64,000 nt of DNA, taken from Jackrogersella multiformis (taxonomy: Eukaryota > Ascomycota > Sordariomycetes > Xylariales > Hypoxylaceae). Both the position numbers and the translations under genes were made by a program. The notes below the pieces were generated by a model. That model searched no databases and was not told the origin of the DNA. It saw only the letters and a list, made by a program, of their open reading frames with translations. The stretch's first letter is position 1, and every line of letters starts with the position of its first letter. The stretch lies in contig CADCXD010000009.1 in NCBI GenBank assembly GCA_902806575.1, forward strand, positions 2,418,001 to 2,482,000. The letters run 5' to 3'. This document shows positions 11,809-24,900 of the stretch, piece after piece.

Positions 11809-14672
11809 CGTGCTGTTCGTTCTGTTCCCGAATTGATCGATCGGTGGCGTTGCCAGGAAGTGTTGCCAAAGGAAATGTCAATATCCTGTGTGAATCTATA
11901 CGCGAAATTTACCAGGGAGTAATGTTTCCCACCTCCGACCAGTTAGTTGATAGTTATCGAGTCTTTTTTTTTCTTAGTGGGAGACCGAAGGAAAAAGACA
12001 CGATGTCTAAAACGACGACGAGGATAATCTGGAGAAACTGAGAACAACAAGAGCGGTCGTGTGAAAAAAGGCTAACGCTGGGTCAACAATCCAAGTGGAT
12101 TTGATGGCCCAAGAAAACTTGAGCTCGGTGGACAGGGATCTTAGCAAAGGATGGAGCTGTACATAGGTATGGTGGTGTTCGTAATTCCACAAAGAGATGA
12201 AATCCCCATGCATCCTAGACAGCCAGGGGTCTTCTAGCGCAGGTGAAGGGTCGCAGAGGGTCGCAGAGACTCGACGAGTAAGGAATAGAAATGTGGGACT
12301 TCCAATTCCATCACGAATCCCCTAGCTTAGAATTATCGACAAGTAATAGTAGAAAAATCATCTCATCCTTCCTCACGATGCCGATGCTGTGATGGCTTAC
12401 ACAGGCGTCCACTCTGCGTCCGAGTTACGGCAAGCCAGGTATGACAGACATTTGACCTGAGACATGCCTAACTACACGAACTACACGACCCTCCATCGTC
12501 ATGAAAGAAGCAACCCCTTGCTTTTTATTTCCCTCCCATGGGGAACAAGCGGTCGACTCTTTGACATCTGGGTAGCTTGAAAGTCGACCTAAGTCCGGTA
12601 CCTTGATCTACTCGCCAAGGGATCGCTTCTAGGGTAGTACGTATTTTTCTTTTACCACATCAATGTCCTGTCAGGAACCAATCAGCCAATTTAATTGAGG
12701 TACCAAAACGTTGATACGCTAACTTCAAACCATGCAACGCTGTGGTTCCTTTTTGGAAATTATTCAGCTTTAAATCAGCCAATCGATCAATCCAGGAAAC
12801 CCGTACAGCACCATACTTTTAGTATTCCCTAATTCGGAGAGTTTTCTGACGAGCTATCGTTGCCGAGAAGACTTGGGACCCTTGGCTGGAGAAGGTTGAT
12901 CATGTCGCAAGATTAATTATTTGAACGTTGGATGGTGAGAGAGAGAATTGCGGGCGATCGAAAGAAAGCTCCGAAGCGATGCCTCCATAGTCTACGCCTA
13001 GATAGGTAGGCAGAGAGGAGATCGTGTCGGTGGGCCTCATTTACTTACTATTACACAGTAGTGTATGGAGTTGAATACCTCTAGCAGACTACCTAGGTAG
13101 GTACCTACCTACATAGCACCACCTTAGATTCATATTTGGGGTTAGTAGGTAATAGTGGTATTAGGTAGTGGGATCTAGGTGGGATGAAGCCTCGTCTTCC
13201 CTTACTATTACGTCGAAATTGGAGATCTCTTCAGTCGAGCAAGGATGCCTGATGCTGTTGCTGACAAGCGACACGACAGACGGGCGACCACGTTGCGTCT
13301 GTAGCTTGCTGCCACTCCAATCGAATACAGCATCCATTGTAAAGGACCGGTACGAGGATCACACTGCATCATCGTGCAGCCTGCAGTTCAAGTTCCACTT
13401 TGTTTTCGAGGCTGAAGGGGCCTCGAAGTCGGATTGGCCACTCATAGGCTTCAGACAATATTGCAGCACTATCGTCAGTTGCAGGATTTAGCGTATCCAT
13501 CTTGGCTATCAGGTACTTAGCTATTTAAGGTAATACCACCTCCCACCTCCGATGAACGAGACTATCGTCGGGAAGAGTAAACAAGGACAGTTTCCAATAA
13601 GTGACCACTAAGGGTATATGAACGGCAGGATAACAACAGATTCGGATTCGGGAATGTGAAGCATCGGGCAAAGATCAGAAATCGATTGGAAGAGATGTGC
13701 GTACCTACCTAAGGTAGGTAGGTATGCAGCCGTCGTTGAAGTTCTTCAGTTCCCGGTTTACGAGTCGACTTTGCTTCTCGGCGGTCCACGACATGCGGCT
13801 ACCCGTTGGTCTGCCATACATAATGGCGTCAATTAAGCGAAGGAGGGTGAATTTGAAACACGACTTACCTACATGGTAGTTATTAGATAGACTGGAAACT
13901 ATTTGAAGCCTTCAAGATAGTCATAGGTATTGGTAAGGTCAAATACGAAGTGAATATAAAGAGAGAGAAAGTTTAGAAGCAACCTCGGAAGTTCAATAAG
14001 TTAAATTCATACTTAAACCTAGGTACCTACCTAACCCTAGGTAGGTAGATATCTATATAATGCGAAGGCGCACTTACCTTACCTACATACTCTTGACTTC
14101 CAATAATGAGATCAACTACCGGTAGATAAGCATGTATAACCTTGGAACCTTCTCCAATAGAGACTGGAGAAGGCCTCTGGAGAAGGTGCTATCCAGGGCT
14201 TGCGAATTAAAGATGGGAACAGCCTGGAGGCGCTCAACCCCGCAAACCCCTGCTGAGCCCCTAAAATGCCAAGCACTGAGGCTACTTAGGTACCTACGTA
14301 CTGTACGAAGCCTTCGTACCTTCGTACAAAGGTACACCTGCATGGTGGGTGTTTTAACAGTCCAGTCTGCACAATAGTGGGTCTGTAGAACATAAGCCGA
14401 GGAATGCAATTTTGTGGGGAGACGGAAAAAAAACGTTATAGCTTCAACATTTGATCAACTTAAAAATTACCGAAACAGAGACGAAATAAAAATAAACTTA
14501 CAAGTTTCAAGTGGGATACGATAAGAGCTACAGGCACTTCTGACTAATACTGAGACGTCTATTATTATGGTCTATCAGCTATATCTCTACTAGCACTTGA
14601 GCAGCTGTCGGTGTTTCCAAGCCGGATTGCAGATCGAGTAAGACGACCACGAGGCTAGATGAATAAGGGGCC
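11809..14672. other. divergent intergenic region
   Basis: The spacer lies between two genes transcribed away from each other, so both promoters should be here. It includes TACCTAGGTA-type words at about 13080-13115, 13703-13725 and 14018-14050, and a small inverted repeat at 14303-14327. Open frames at 13.17-13.49 kb and 14.1-14.4 kb (both strands) have no recognisable motif. No RNA gene was seen. Confidence 0.55.
14303..14327. repeat. short inverted repeat with a third copy of the arm
   Basis: GTACGAAG (14303-14310) and CTTCGTAC (14312-14319) are perfect inverted copies separated by one base. A further CTTCGTAC follows at 14320-14327. This could form a tight hairpin; its role is unknown. 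Confidence 0.8.
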
Positions 14673-16047
14673 ATGTTGACCGAAAGCTACTTCGTGTCTG
14701 TGGCCGGGCCGCCCTTGGCCAATAACACGGCCATCGCAAAGGAGGCCGGAATCTACGAGCACACGCTCCACCCGAGCCATTCTACGACAACTACCTTCAA
14801 GAAAAGTTCTGCTCCTCGCAACTGTCTCGCCGTGGGCGACACACACGTGTTTGCGGCCCAAGAGGGCAAGTCCACTGTTCACGTTTATTCAAGAGCTAAG
14901 GGGAACCAGGAAGCTCTGGTTTCTTTCCCGGAGCGCATCCAGAGTGTCGCTCTCCAAGACGATGTGCTGTTCCTGGGTTCACAGGAGGGAAGGCTCATCA
15001 TATGGGAGGTCGGTTTGGCTGATATAAGAACCCCCTACTATCAACTGCTAATTCCATCTATAGATCTGCACCGGTAGACAAGTGACTACCCCTGCTTGCC
15101 ATGTCCAAGCAGTGACCTGCATTGCCGCTACACCCTACCACATTATCACGGGGTCTGATGACGCAAATATTCACGTCTGGTCTATTCCCCGCCTGCTGGA
15201 ACTCGACTCGACCATCGAGCATGAACCCCAGGAGACTCTATCAAACCACAGAGCTGCCATAACATCCCTTGCTGTGGGACAGAGTGTTAATCCAGACACC
15301 AACATATGCGTCTCGGCAAGTAAGGACAAATCCTGCATCGTCTGGAACTACCAACTCGGTATAGCTCTGCGGACCTTGTTGTTCCCCAGTTCCCCTCTCT
15401 GTCTGTCTCTTGACCCGTGTGCACGGGCTATCTACGTTTCTTCGGATGACGGATCGCTGTATGCGGTAGATCTGTTTGCGGAGAAGGCGCTACTAGGTCA
15501 CGAGAGTGCGGAGGAGAGCTCCACGGCCATTCAGGTATCTTCCGCTTTCGGTGCCACGCCCCAGGAGGCGGGGCCAGCGTCATGCATGGCGTTAAACTAT
15601 GACGGTACCGTTTTGATATCAGGCCATCCGCAAGGCCACATCCTTCGATGGGAATTGAGCAGCCGCGCCGACTCCACCGAGCTAACAAGCGTCAACGCTT
15701 CCGTCACGAACGTCGTCTTCGTCTCCCCGCTTCCATCTCCACGACCCACCAAACCCGTCGCGGTCGTCAAGCCGTTCCTGGGAAGCCGAAGCTACAACTT
15801 CACTTCCCAGCTGGACTCCAACATGGTCGAGGACACGCGGTTTAGCAGAATCCTCAAATCCAACGGGCTCCCGGACGATGCTCTAGAACAAGCCATCCTC
15901 GCTTTCCAGGCGCCGGGGGAGGACGCCGCCGGCGACCAGGAACTGAGGAAGGAGAACGAGGAGCTGTGGGAGGTCATCAACGAGCAGCGCGCCCTCCAGC
16001 AAAAGACACTACGGCGATACATCGAAGCCAAATCTGCCAAGGTCTGA
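14673..16047 (+). CDS. ipi3: WD40 pre-rRNA processing protein Ipi3 (Rix1 complex)
   Basis: Ipi3 (WDR18 in animals) is a WD-repeat subunit of the Rix1-Ipi1-Ipi3 complex, which acts on pre-60S particles in the nucleus. Two exons, 14673-15008 and 15064-16047, join in phase 0 and give about 439 residues. The junction reads GRLIIWE-ICTGRQVTTPACHVQAVTCIA, which keeps the WD repeat intact. The donor is the unusual GTCGGT; the acceptor is CTATAG. WD-type blades end in VHVYSR, LIIWE, IHVWSI, CIVWNY and ILRWEL. The Ipi3-like N-terminus (MLTESYFVSVAGPP) and a C-terminal Glu-rich coiled coil (about 405-435, ELRKENEELWEVINEQRAL) support this rather than a generic WD40 protein. It converges with rsr1, with about 1.5 kb between the stop codons. 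The WD40 assignment is certain; the Ipi3 call is likely. Confidence 0.84.
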
Positions 16048-17554
16048 ACCGTCGATTCCGCTCCCCTTTCAGGCTTCAGCAGCAAAGCATAAATGCAATG
16101 CCGACCGAAGATGAATCTCTCGGCAAAGTTAAAAATCAGCCGATGCGGAGTTTGCCTATAAATACAAATACCACGGTCGCGAAGTCGTTAAATGTCATTG
16201 CTCAGTTGGTCCCTCGGGATTTTGCGGACGATCAAGCTGATCTCCATGCTGTACCATAAGCTCAACCAGCAAGAAAATGGCTTTTGACAAGTGCCAGCGA
16301 ATGACCCTTATCCCGACTAATACAATGCTCTACGCTGCCAGCTGCACCATCCAATATGGAGAAACTCCCAACAATCGGAAGAAGGCAGGGGCAGAGGCTA
16401 CTGTCATGGATATTGCACCACGACGCCGAAACAGAGGCATTGCCAAGGGGGGAATGAGCTTCGCGAGTTATACGCAGTTCAAAGGCCACGCTGCGGTGCT
16501 TATAAGATGTCCATTTGACCCAGAGACGGACCTACGCTGCGTGCCAGGCTGCATCAACAATATCGTGGTTCATAAGCCTGTCTTGACTAAAGTCGTAGAA
16601 TGTGCGTGTAGGCTATTGCGAGTTTGAATATATAGCCTGTGCTATTTACGTATCTCGCGTATCTGTTTGTTATCTAGATGTGATGAAATATGTATACGAT
16701 CTTCCTCCTTATATTATCCCCATCCAATATCGGATAGAGACAGGGAATGGTACTTATAAAGTAAAAGATGCCGTATGAGGATGAAGATGAAAGGAGAATA
16801 TAATTTAGGCACCTTGAATTAGTCTGCGAATCACTAGATACCTAGTCTCCTTTCACATCCTAGAAGCTAATGCAAAATACATGGTCGTGGTGCAAATCAC
16901 TTCAGCAACCCATCAATTCCAAAGAGGGATACGTAAGTGGCATTTAAACGGCAGAGGGGTATATATATTCTCTTCGAATGAAAAATGCCTATTTTTCTTC
17001 TCTCTGGCCATTAGCAGCATAAACGGAAGATTGAAACAAGCTTTGCCTGCGCAATTCGGTTCTTCAATAGCTCCGTCTTAAAACTCTCAAAGAGGCACCC
17101 AAAGAAACAATCATGACACTCAAAGGAACCTAGTCACCGTACCGGAGTAGGACAGTGTGCTGTATGTAGTCTGCTGATCTGTGATCAATGCAATGCAATG
17201 GACATGCAATTCGCCGTATCCCCAAACGCTCTCCTAAAATGCGAAAGGATCTTCGCCCAGAAATTGCTGAAAAAGGAAAACCCGACCAAGGCCCAGCTAG
17301 AAGAAGCGCTGCGGAGGAATAGCGAGAAATTAGATTGGAAGGCCCCCTAAAGTCCGATAGAAACCATTTTTGTCCTGGCTTGAAATTTTGTACAAGCGCT
17401 TGAACACCAGAGTGCAAAGTACCGCCGGCAAGTATATTTGGCTCAAGGAGGGCCTCTTGACGGCTAGCTACGGCGCATGTCGCGAGAGTGAATCCTCATA
17501 CGGGAATTCGCTAGCATTAGATAAATACTCTATGGGCGAACGCGGCTGAGGGTT
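16048..17554. other. convergent intergenic region (3' flanks of ipi3 and rsr1)
   Basis: This spacer holds the 3' ends of two convergent genes. An open frame of 116 codons at 16277-16627 (+) with a normal ATG overlaps an antisense frame at 16262-16489. Neither has a recognisable motif, and I do not count either as a gene. No TACCTAGGTA cluster is present. Confidence 0.5.
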
Positions 17555-18937
17555 TTATAGGATAACACATTTAGGCCGGTGGTGAGTATCTCGCTCCTTG
17601 TCCTTTCGCCGTCTTCGCTTCTTATAGTAGGATATGGAATATGGGTCGAATTTGTCATCTTGATCCTCGAGATAGTTCTCCCCCGCATCATCTTTCCGAA
17701 GCATCTGCCGACATAAATCGATGAATACTTCGTCAACGTTCGCTTCAAGGAGTTAGTTTGGTAACCTTTGACCTTGGGATCTTCAAATTCGGGTGTGAAG
17801 GAATGCATATGCAAGAACAGTGGATAAATAAATGCACTTACTCTTCGTCCGAGCACTAGCTTCATAGTACGGCGCACCCCATCTCTGAGAGATTTGGAAG
17901 CCCTTGGTTCGTGGCACGGACCGCTGGTCTTCAAGGTCTGCCTTGTTCCCACAGATGACAATTGGCACGCTCTCGTCATCCTTGATGCGGATAATCTCGT
18001 CGCGAAGCCCGGCAAGCTCGGCCAATGACGAGGTTGAGGTAATACTAAATACCAAAAGAAAGCCTTGGCCAGTCTTCATGTAGAGATCCCGCATGGCAAC
18101 TGAGGCGAGTTAGCATCGTCACACGCATAAATAGTACAATTGACAGGTATGTTGACCAACCAAACTGCTCAGTCCCGGCGGTATCCAGACTGTCTCAAGT
18201 TAGCATCGCTAGCGCGGGAGCGAAGAAGTAATAATAATTATTATTATTATATTGAAAGAATCGCGTTCGCGGTTGGCGATATCTTACATTTCCAGAATTA
18301 CTTGGCGACCCTAGCCGAATGTGAATGTGTAAGCAGCAGTTAACGCCAAGCCAATCAGATGGACGAAGAAGAAGCTACACTTACATCAACTGATACCTGA
18401 GTACGGTACGAGTCTTCAATCGTTGGGTCATAACTCTCAATCCACTCATTATGGACGAATTGAGCTATCATAAAATCAATAAAGACCCATCAGTAAATAG
18501 ATTTTGATAATTGAGAATGACGCAAGAGATTTTGGATAGATCGTGTTTCGTTCCAATTTGACATCCAATCGGAATCATTCACTGCCAAGGAGGAAGTGTT
18601 ACCTGTAAGACAACTCTTCCCGACACCGCCTTGTAAATGTTAGCGGCAGTTATTGTAGGTAAGTAGAAGGAAGGGGGAAAAAAAAAAAAAAAAAAAGGTT
18701 TGATGTAGAGGGATCTTCAAAAAAGGGGATGATTTCACACCGAAGCTGGAGACAAGAAAACTCACCTGCACCTAGTACAACAACATGGAATTCGCGGCTA
18801 CTCGCAGAAATGTAATTGTTAGCTATTTTAATAGTGAAACGGAGTATTAAACAAAGAATTGGTGTTTTTTTTTTTTTTTTTTTTGAGTGGATGGAAGAGA
18901 CGAACGCAGGTTGATAACGGCCTTGTCTTGGTGGCAT
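17555..18937 (-). CDS. rsr1: Ras-like small GTPase Rsr1/Bud1 (Krev-1)
   Basis: This is a Rap-type Ras GTPase that marks sites of polarised growth in fungi. Eight exons fit in phase: 18937-18906, 18797-18766, 18629-18603, 18464-18385, 18310-18288, 18189-18161, 18099-17842 and 17742-17555, about 222 residues. All G motifs are present: P-loop LGAGGVGKSC (split across exons 2 and 3), switch I YDPTIEDSY, switch II LDTAGTEQF, GNKAD and EASA. The protein ends in CVIL, a CAAX prenylation box that predicts membrane anchoring. The effector and RDLYMKTGQGFLLVFSIT stretches match the Rsr1/Rap subgroup better than Ras itself. The family usually starts MPPREFHVVV. Here ATG CCA CCA AGA is followed by extra codons before REFHVVV, so exon 1 (donor GTTCGT) is my best guess and adds about ten residues. 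Introns 1 and 2 hold 19-20 nt homopolymer tracts. Confidence 0.94.
18678..18884. repeat. poly-A and poly-T tracts in the first two rsr1 introns
   Basis: On the plus strand there is a 19-nt A run at 18678-18696 (rsr1 intron 2) and a 20-nt T run at 18865-18884 (rsr1 intron 1). They flank the 32-nt second exon. Their exact lengths may be affected by sequencing error. Confidence 0.85.
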
Positions 18938-21900
18938 TGTTTCAACTTCAAGCTTGAGCGTTAGCTTAAGCTCTAAGCTAGCTTGAAGCTCTAGATCTTA
19001 TGAAAGGCGCATCAGAGGCGCCAAAGTTAGGAGTTGATCAACAAAATTCGAAAATTCAACAACCCGTCTGCCCGTGTCTATCTGTCACTCGCGCGACAAA
19101 TGACAAAGCGGCGACCGGGAAGGATTTTAGCTGATGTGTTGTGAAGGTATCGTCATGCAACTTGGTAAATTAAAATTTTTATATATTATGATATTGTTTT
19201 GGTCCTGAGACTTGCCGAGGGATAGTGTCGATAACGTCAGGCAGACTGATAGACTGATAAACTGACGTCTAGATAAGTATAGGTAGCCGCTTAAAAAAAT
19301 AAAAATAAAAAAGGAGCAAATCAATCAGATAAAGAGCCGCCCTGGTTTGATGTCGGGGCGGGGGTGACGAAAAATAAAAGCGCGGCTGGCCCCTTTCCTT
19401 TTGAAGCGACGCGAGCCAGGAAAGGGATCGGATGTAGCGAAATTCTTCGGTTCCGCCGTGAGAAGAAGCGGAGGGGGGGGGGAAATAACCACAGATAGAT
19501 GGATGGACTACCCTAGGTAGGTAGGCAAAGAATTGAAGAATGTTAGGGGGCCAAAAAGAGGGGTATAATGTAATATGATGGATATGATCAACTAGAAATG
19601 GATGAAATGCGACAGCATACATCTAAGTACATACACGTCCAAGTATACATACAACGATGACATATGCAGCCAGCACACACTCAGGGGGGGAGGGGAAAGG
19701 AATAATAAAAATTATATATATGCAACCTGGTCAATCAGCCTGGTTGGTATTCCGTACAGATGTAGAGAGTTAGGTATTAAGATATATGGGTAAAATGATA
19801 AACATAAAATTGTGACGACAAGATGCACATTAATAAGTACCTAAGTGTGTGATTTATATGATAAAAGCAACAGATCGTTAACGATCTTAAAAAGAAGAAG
19901 AAGAAAAGGTGCCGAGTTTAGAGATGAAGCATTATCCTTAAGTAATAGATAAGGAAGAAAAATAAAAATGGAATATCGGAATAGATAGCCGAGGAATACA
20001 TGTAATTATATTATTATTATTATGTGTTGGTACTCCCTTTCTTCTTTCCTTTTACTCGTCGTAGCTCTGAGGCGAAGGTTCGTTGATGTTTCTTATGTCG
20101 AACGTGATGTTTATCGGTACTTGCTTTCTTACCAGGCAGGTACCTAATTGGTAACTTCCAAGGCTATTAGGGACTTGTGATACAATACAGGCAGATTTAT
20201 GGAGGTAAATAAGGTTCGTATCTACCTTTCCTAAGTACCTAAGTACTATTTAGGAAGTGTGTGGTCGGCCCGCCTTTTACAGGTGTGGGCGCGTTTATTA
20301 ACGTTGTATCACGGTGTGTCGTGGTGAGAGAAGGAGGGTGCTTGGGCTGTTTAGGCTTCCTCCTAGACCTTCCTAGGTCTACCTAGGCAAGTTGAAGTGG
20401 ATGCAGGTGGATATCCATTACCTAGGTACTTATATATTTAGGTGGGTAGTAACCTTATGGCGGCAGATGCAGCTTCTCTGCAGGCCAGGCGCACCTGTAC
20501 ATACATAGGCGCTGGCGCTGGCGCTGGTGGCGGACCCTACCTGCCTCTCCAAGATCCGTTTCTATACTCCATATCCACATCTTAGGTACATCCCACATTC
20601 ACATTAAACCCTACCTAGGTACCTAGGTAGGTATGATGTTAGGTATCTGCAGTGTAAATAGGTAGGTACCTAGGAGGTATGTATACATATTACATACCAG
20701 TACATCACCGTAGTACTCCGTTGATGGGAATGCATGTGGTTGTCGTACAAATCCCCTATGACGACCCAATAGGCTTCTTCGAGCTCCTGTTTTTCCTTTA
20801 TACTTTTTCTGAATCCTCCCGCCTCTTTCCAAGGTGCGTAATTAGGTAGGTACGTAGGTATCAAGGTTCTCGTGGACCAGTAGAATGTCTGAATGTGAAT
20901 AATCGAGCCGAATAATCGAGCCGAATAATTGTACCTACCTAGGGTAACCCGCCACATAATATTCTGGTTCGCTCATTTACTTATACTTAGGTACTTGGTA
21001 ACTCTTATTTATTCCTACCACCATCACCAATCCCTCTCCCTCTCCCCGAGACTCAGTCGCTTTCAAATCAATACGTAAGATGCATTTACCGCGGCCAGCC
21101 TTTTCTTCATCTTTCACCTGCACCAACACACCCGGCTTGATGCTAGGGATAGGGGTGTTCGCGTTGCCGCCGGCTAGCATACCTATGATGTATGATGTAT
21201 GATATATGTATGTTTGATCTGATCTCGTGCAGGACTCCAACTCCAACTCCAAAGTCGCAGATGTCACAGATGGATTATTGGAGCCGCGCAACCAGTAAGA
21301 GGACCAGCGAGAGGAATTTAGACGGGTCGACCTGCCGACCTTGCATGGACAATCCCGTTGTTTGCGCTTAATGCTTTCGTTCGAGATATTCCTCCGCTCT
21401 TCTCCTCTCTCACTTTCTTTTCTCTTTACATCACAACCCCGTCTGTGCTTTGCTTTGCTGTGCTGTGCTGAGCTGTGCTATTGCAGCTCTTCCGGTACTT
21501 CTGCAGTCCTGGTAGCATGGCTGCATGGATTGTCGAATTTCGATAAATCACCGGGTCTGCGGGTGAAGACGAGCAAGTCTGGATGGTACTAGGTATGGCC
21601 GCCGATGCCCGAGGATGGCAGGATGGCTAATTCGACTGCGGCGGAACCTTGCACACGCATCTGGCAGTCTGGTTGGGTCAAAGGGACAAATCGCATTTGA
21701 TAATCGACTATCGTCAAGTGCCTAGGTACGTGTCGGTGAAAGCTTTTGACAATCCAGCTGCTTGTCCATCCGAGCGTTCCCGACGCATTGATGTGAGTGT
21801 GTGCGTGTACATACCTACATGTAGAGGTGTGTGTATGTATCTCTGCGATGCGTCGTCCATCCCTCATTAAATGATCCCCTCCGAGGCCTGGGAGCGGCCT

Positions 21901-24900
21901 GGACAAGGCTCTGCTCTACCTTGAGAGGCAATCGCTTTTTCTTTCCTTCATCGTGTCCTGGGCAATACACCAGATGAAAACACCACCCTACGAAGTCCTA
22001 TCTGCACTGTATGCATCATCGTCGTCACCTGACATATACCAGCTGCGCGCTTTGCAGACTATGTCTCTCGTTTCTTCTGCTACCTTAACGCTTTGCTGAA
22101 AGGCATACACGACATACGCTAACTACATACCTTACATACAAGCATGCCTAGGCACATATTGACATCCCGGCGAGAGTTCCACCGCCAGTCTGGAAATCCG
22201 GGATCTATGAGAAAACCTATCCTGATCCTGGCTGACACGACCATCGGAATCAATCGATCCAGCTCCCCGGACTTCCCTGGTGCATAGTAAGGCGTGCCAA
22301 ATATGAAATATGGAATATGGTCCCCCACTCTGCCTACTCTCGACTAATAAGTTGACTACCTAGGCTGAACAACCTAGGCTGCTAGGTAAGTTGAAACTCA
22401 ACAACCTCGAAGCTACCGAGGCTTACCTAGTCCTTAATTGTGCTATTATACGAATCTCGCCGGGTTCCGTTTGCTATTACATCTGCTATTACATCTTGGA
22501 TCCAACCAACAACGTTCTAGATGGATTAGCCATGAAACAACTCATCACAGCTCAAATTGCCCTACCTACCAGGTACCTAGGCAGGTCCCGAGATTCAACA
22601 CTGAAGCATTAGGCCACCTCGTATTCTTGGCACACGCCCGAATGGGCACAGATGAGCCAAGTCTTAACCAGCTGCGCCCTTGAACACATTTCCGCTTCGT
22701 CGAACAGTTCGGATTCCAATCTAGTAAGACTCGGGAACAGCGGCTGCCATTGTCCCTCGCGTGTGCCGCTATTATCTGCCATACGAGGTGGCATGCAAGC
22801 CTACTACCAGGTACCAGGAGCATCGGAACTCCGACGTATCATGGTCCCCGACCTTGGCTACTTGGACAAAGGTTCAACTTCTTCGATCAGCCGAAGTTTA
22901 TGCAAGTTGCTAGTGTATGCGTACCTACCTGGGTAGGCATTGAAACTATCCATTACTAGCTTAGACGGGACAAGGTGAGTATTTGGCTGCGGCTCAGAGC
23001 AACGTTGACACGTGCTGGCCTGGCCTAGTCAGCCCACCGAAGTCGCTTGTGACCCTCTTCAAGTAATGTCATTAAATCTGTGCAGGAATAAGCTATAGTT
23101 GCGTATGATGAGATCTGAATAATGACTTACTTCTAGATGAACCACATCGTTATCTACCTAGGTACCTAGGTCTTTGCCCACTTAACCTCATCTTGAACAT
23201 AACTCCATAGCCTTACGAGAAGCCTTCCCTACCTAGACTAATGCTACTAGGTATATACAGTATTAGAACCTCTGGTACATACTGTACGCCACATCGTAAG
23301 ATTTATAACCAGTACGAAGCTTTTATATTCTATCTATACCCCGAGCCGGTGATAGAAATATCACGATAGCATTGTGCAACATGTTCGCATTGTCCTTCCA
23401 TGGGTAGAATATTCCCGTCGTTGGAGGTTTAGCCCCTAAAACAGCAAGAATTCCGCCTTTTATTTGGCCGATATGCGAGGCTCCAGAACTACTGGCCAAC
23501 CATCTTCCTTTCCTCAGCCTCTCCGCGAAAAAGTTCCCTGTTTTACCAACAGAAAAAAAAAACGTGTGATCTTTAAATCCGAGGGCTTGAGATTTCGTCG
23601 CGAACTCGAACCTGGATTAGTATCCCGAATTGAAACCCCACATGGACCTAGAATATGCCAAGGGAAACACTATGCAAATCTGGCAGGCCTATCGTGGCTG
23701 CGTTGGTTCGAACAACGCGTAACCAACCGGATCACTGTACAAATGTCGTCTTGTTTTTGAATATGAACTTGGTCCGAATAGATAGGGTCCTTGTGCTCTC
23801 TGGCGTAAACCCCCTAAGATGATGACGGATAATGGCTAACGTTTGATGTGTGTTTTTCTACCTATCCAATAGTCAGGATACTCCAAATGAGAGGTCGCCT
23901 TATTCTCATGAATTAGTTCAAAGCGCTATATACTAGCGGTGCACTTGTCAAAGATCATCATCGCCTAGTGCAATTGTCGAACTATTTGTAAACGATTCTA
24001 TGATAGCGTAAATGGGCCTTGGGGTCTAATTACCTAAATTCTATATTCTTTGCTTTTACACGTACTCCTCCTCCTCACGTCCCCCTAATTTGCAAGTATT
24101 GGCTCGGCGTGAATGCTCTCTTCACTCTCCCTGCCTCCCTCCCCCCTTCTTTCCTACCCGCGCTACCCGTCGATCTCGCCTTACGTCCTCGACGTTAGAC
24201 TCGGGAACTCGGCTACTGGGACATGGTCTGGAGGACACACGAAGCAAGCTAGCGGCCGCCCCTATATACGGTAGTGTTATAGTATCTACGCATACGCCCC
24301 CGACGCGCTACTGGTTCGTCTCGTTCCTCTCCGTCGAGGTCGAGCTCTCTGCGGGAAATGTGTAGGCGAGGGCTAAATACCGGCCAGCCGGCCCGCCTTC
24401 TGCTCTCCGGGGCTGGTGGATGTGATTGCGAGGTCGTTAGCTTCGTGGCCGGTGGTAGGTGGTAAGTAGCCGTGTTCTGCAGGGGCTGGGAGACGAACTA
24501 CCTACCTATAGGGACGGGCTTTGGTAGCTCGGCTTACTTCCCCACGGCGAATGGCTGCGAGGAGGTGAGGAGCTTCCTTATTCTCCTACTTCTCCTGCAG
24601 GGCCTATGCGTGGCTGGGGGAGACGATGGCCGACGACTAGAGCTTGTCCGGAGGTGGAAGTTCAAGCGCGATGTAGCCGCCTAGACGTACTTATCTCGCA
24701 GACGCTCGTATAAGCTCTAACCCCCATGCTCTCAGTTTTTTGTTCTTCTCCCTGCCGTTTTGCTAGAAAGGAGAGTAGAGAGGGACGTCGATACCAAAGA
24801 AGAGAACGAGAAGAAGGAACACACGCGAGGACCACGACGACTGGTATTCATAACTACCATCACACCTTACACCATCACACTATTACACCACTGCTACCAA

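Noticed and set aside
16277..16627. A 116-codon frame with ATG just after ipi3
   Set aside because: It lies in the convergent 3' flank, overlaps an antisense frame and has no recognisable motif. It is not reported as a gene.
23590..23640. tRNA B-box-like word (rc of CGAACTCGAACC) on the minus strand
   Set aside because: No pairing T-stem, no A-box at the right distance and no acceptor stem could be drawn. A similar word near 34354 fails in the same way.
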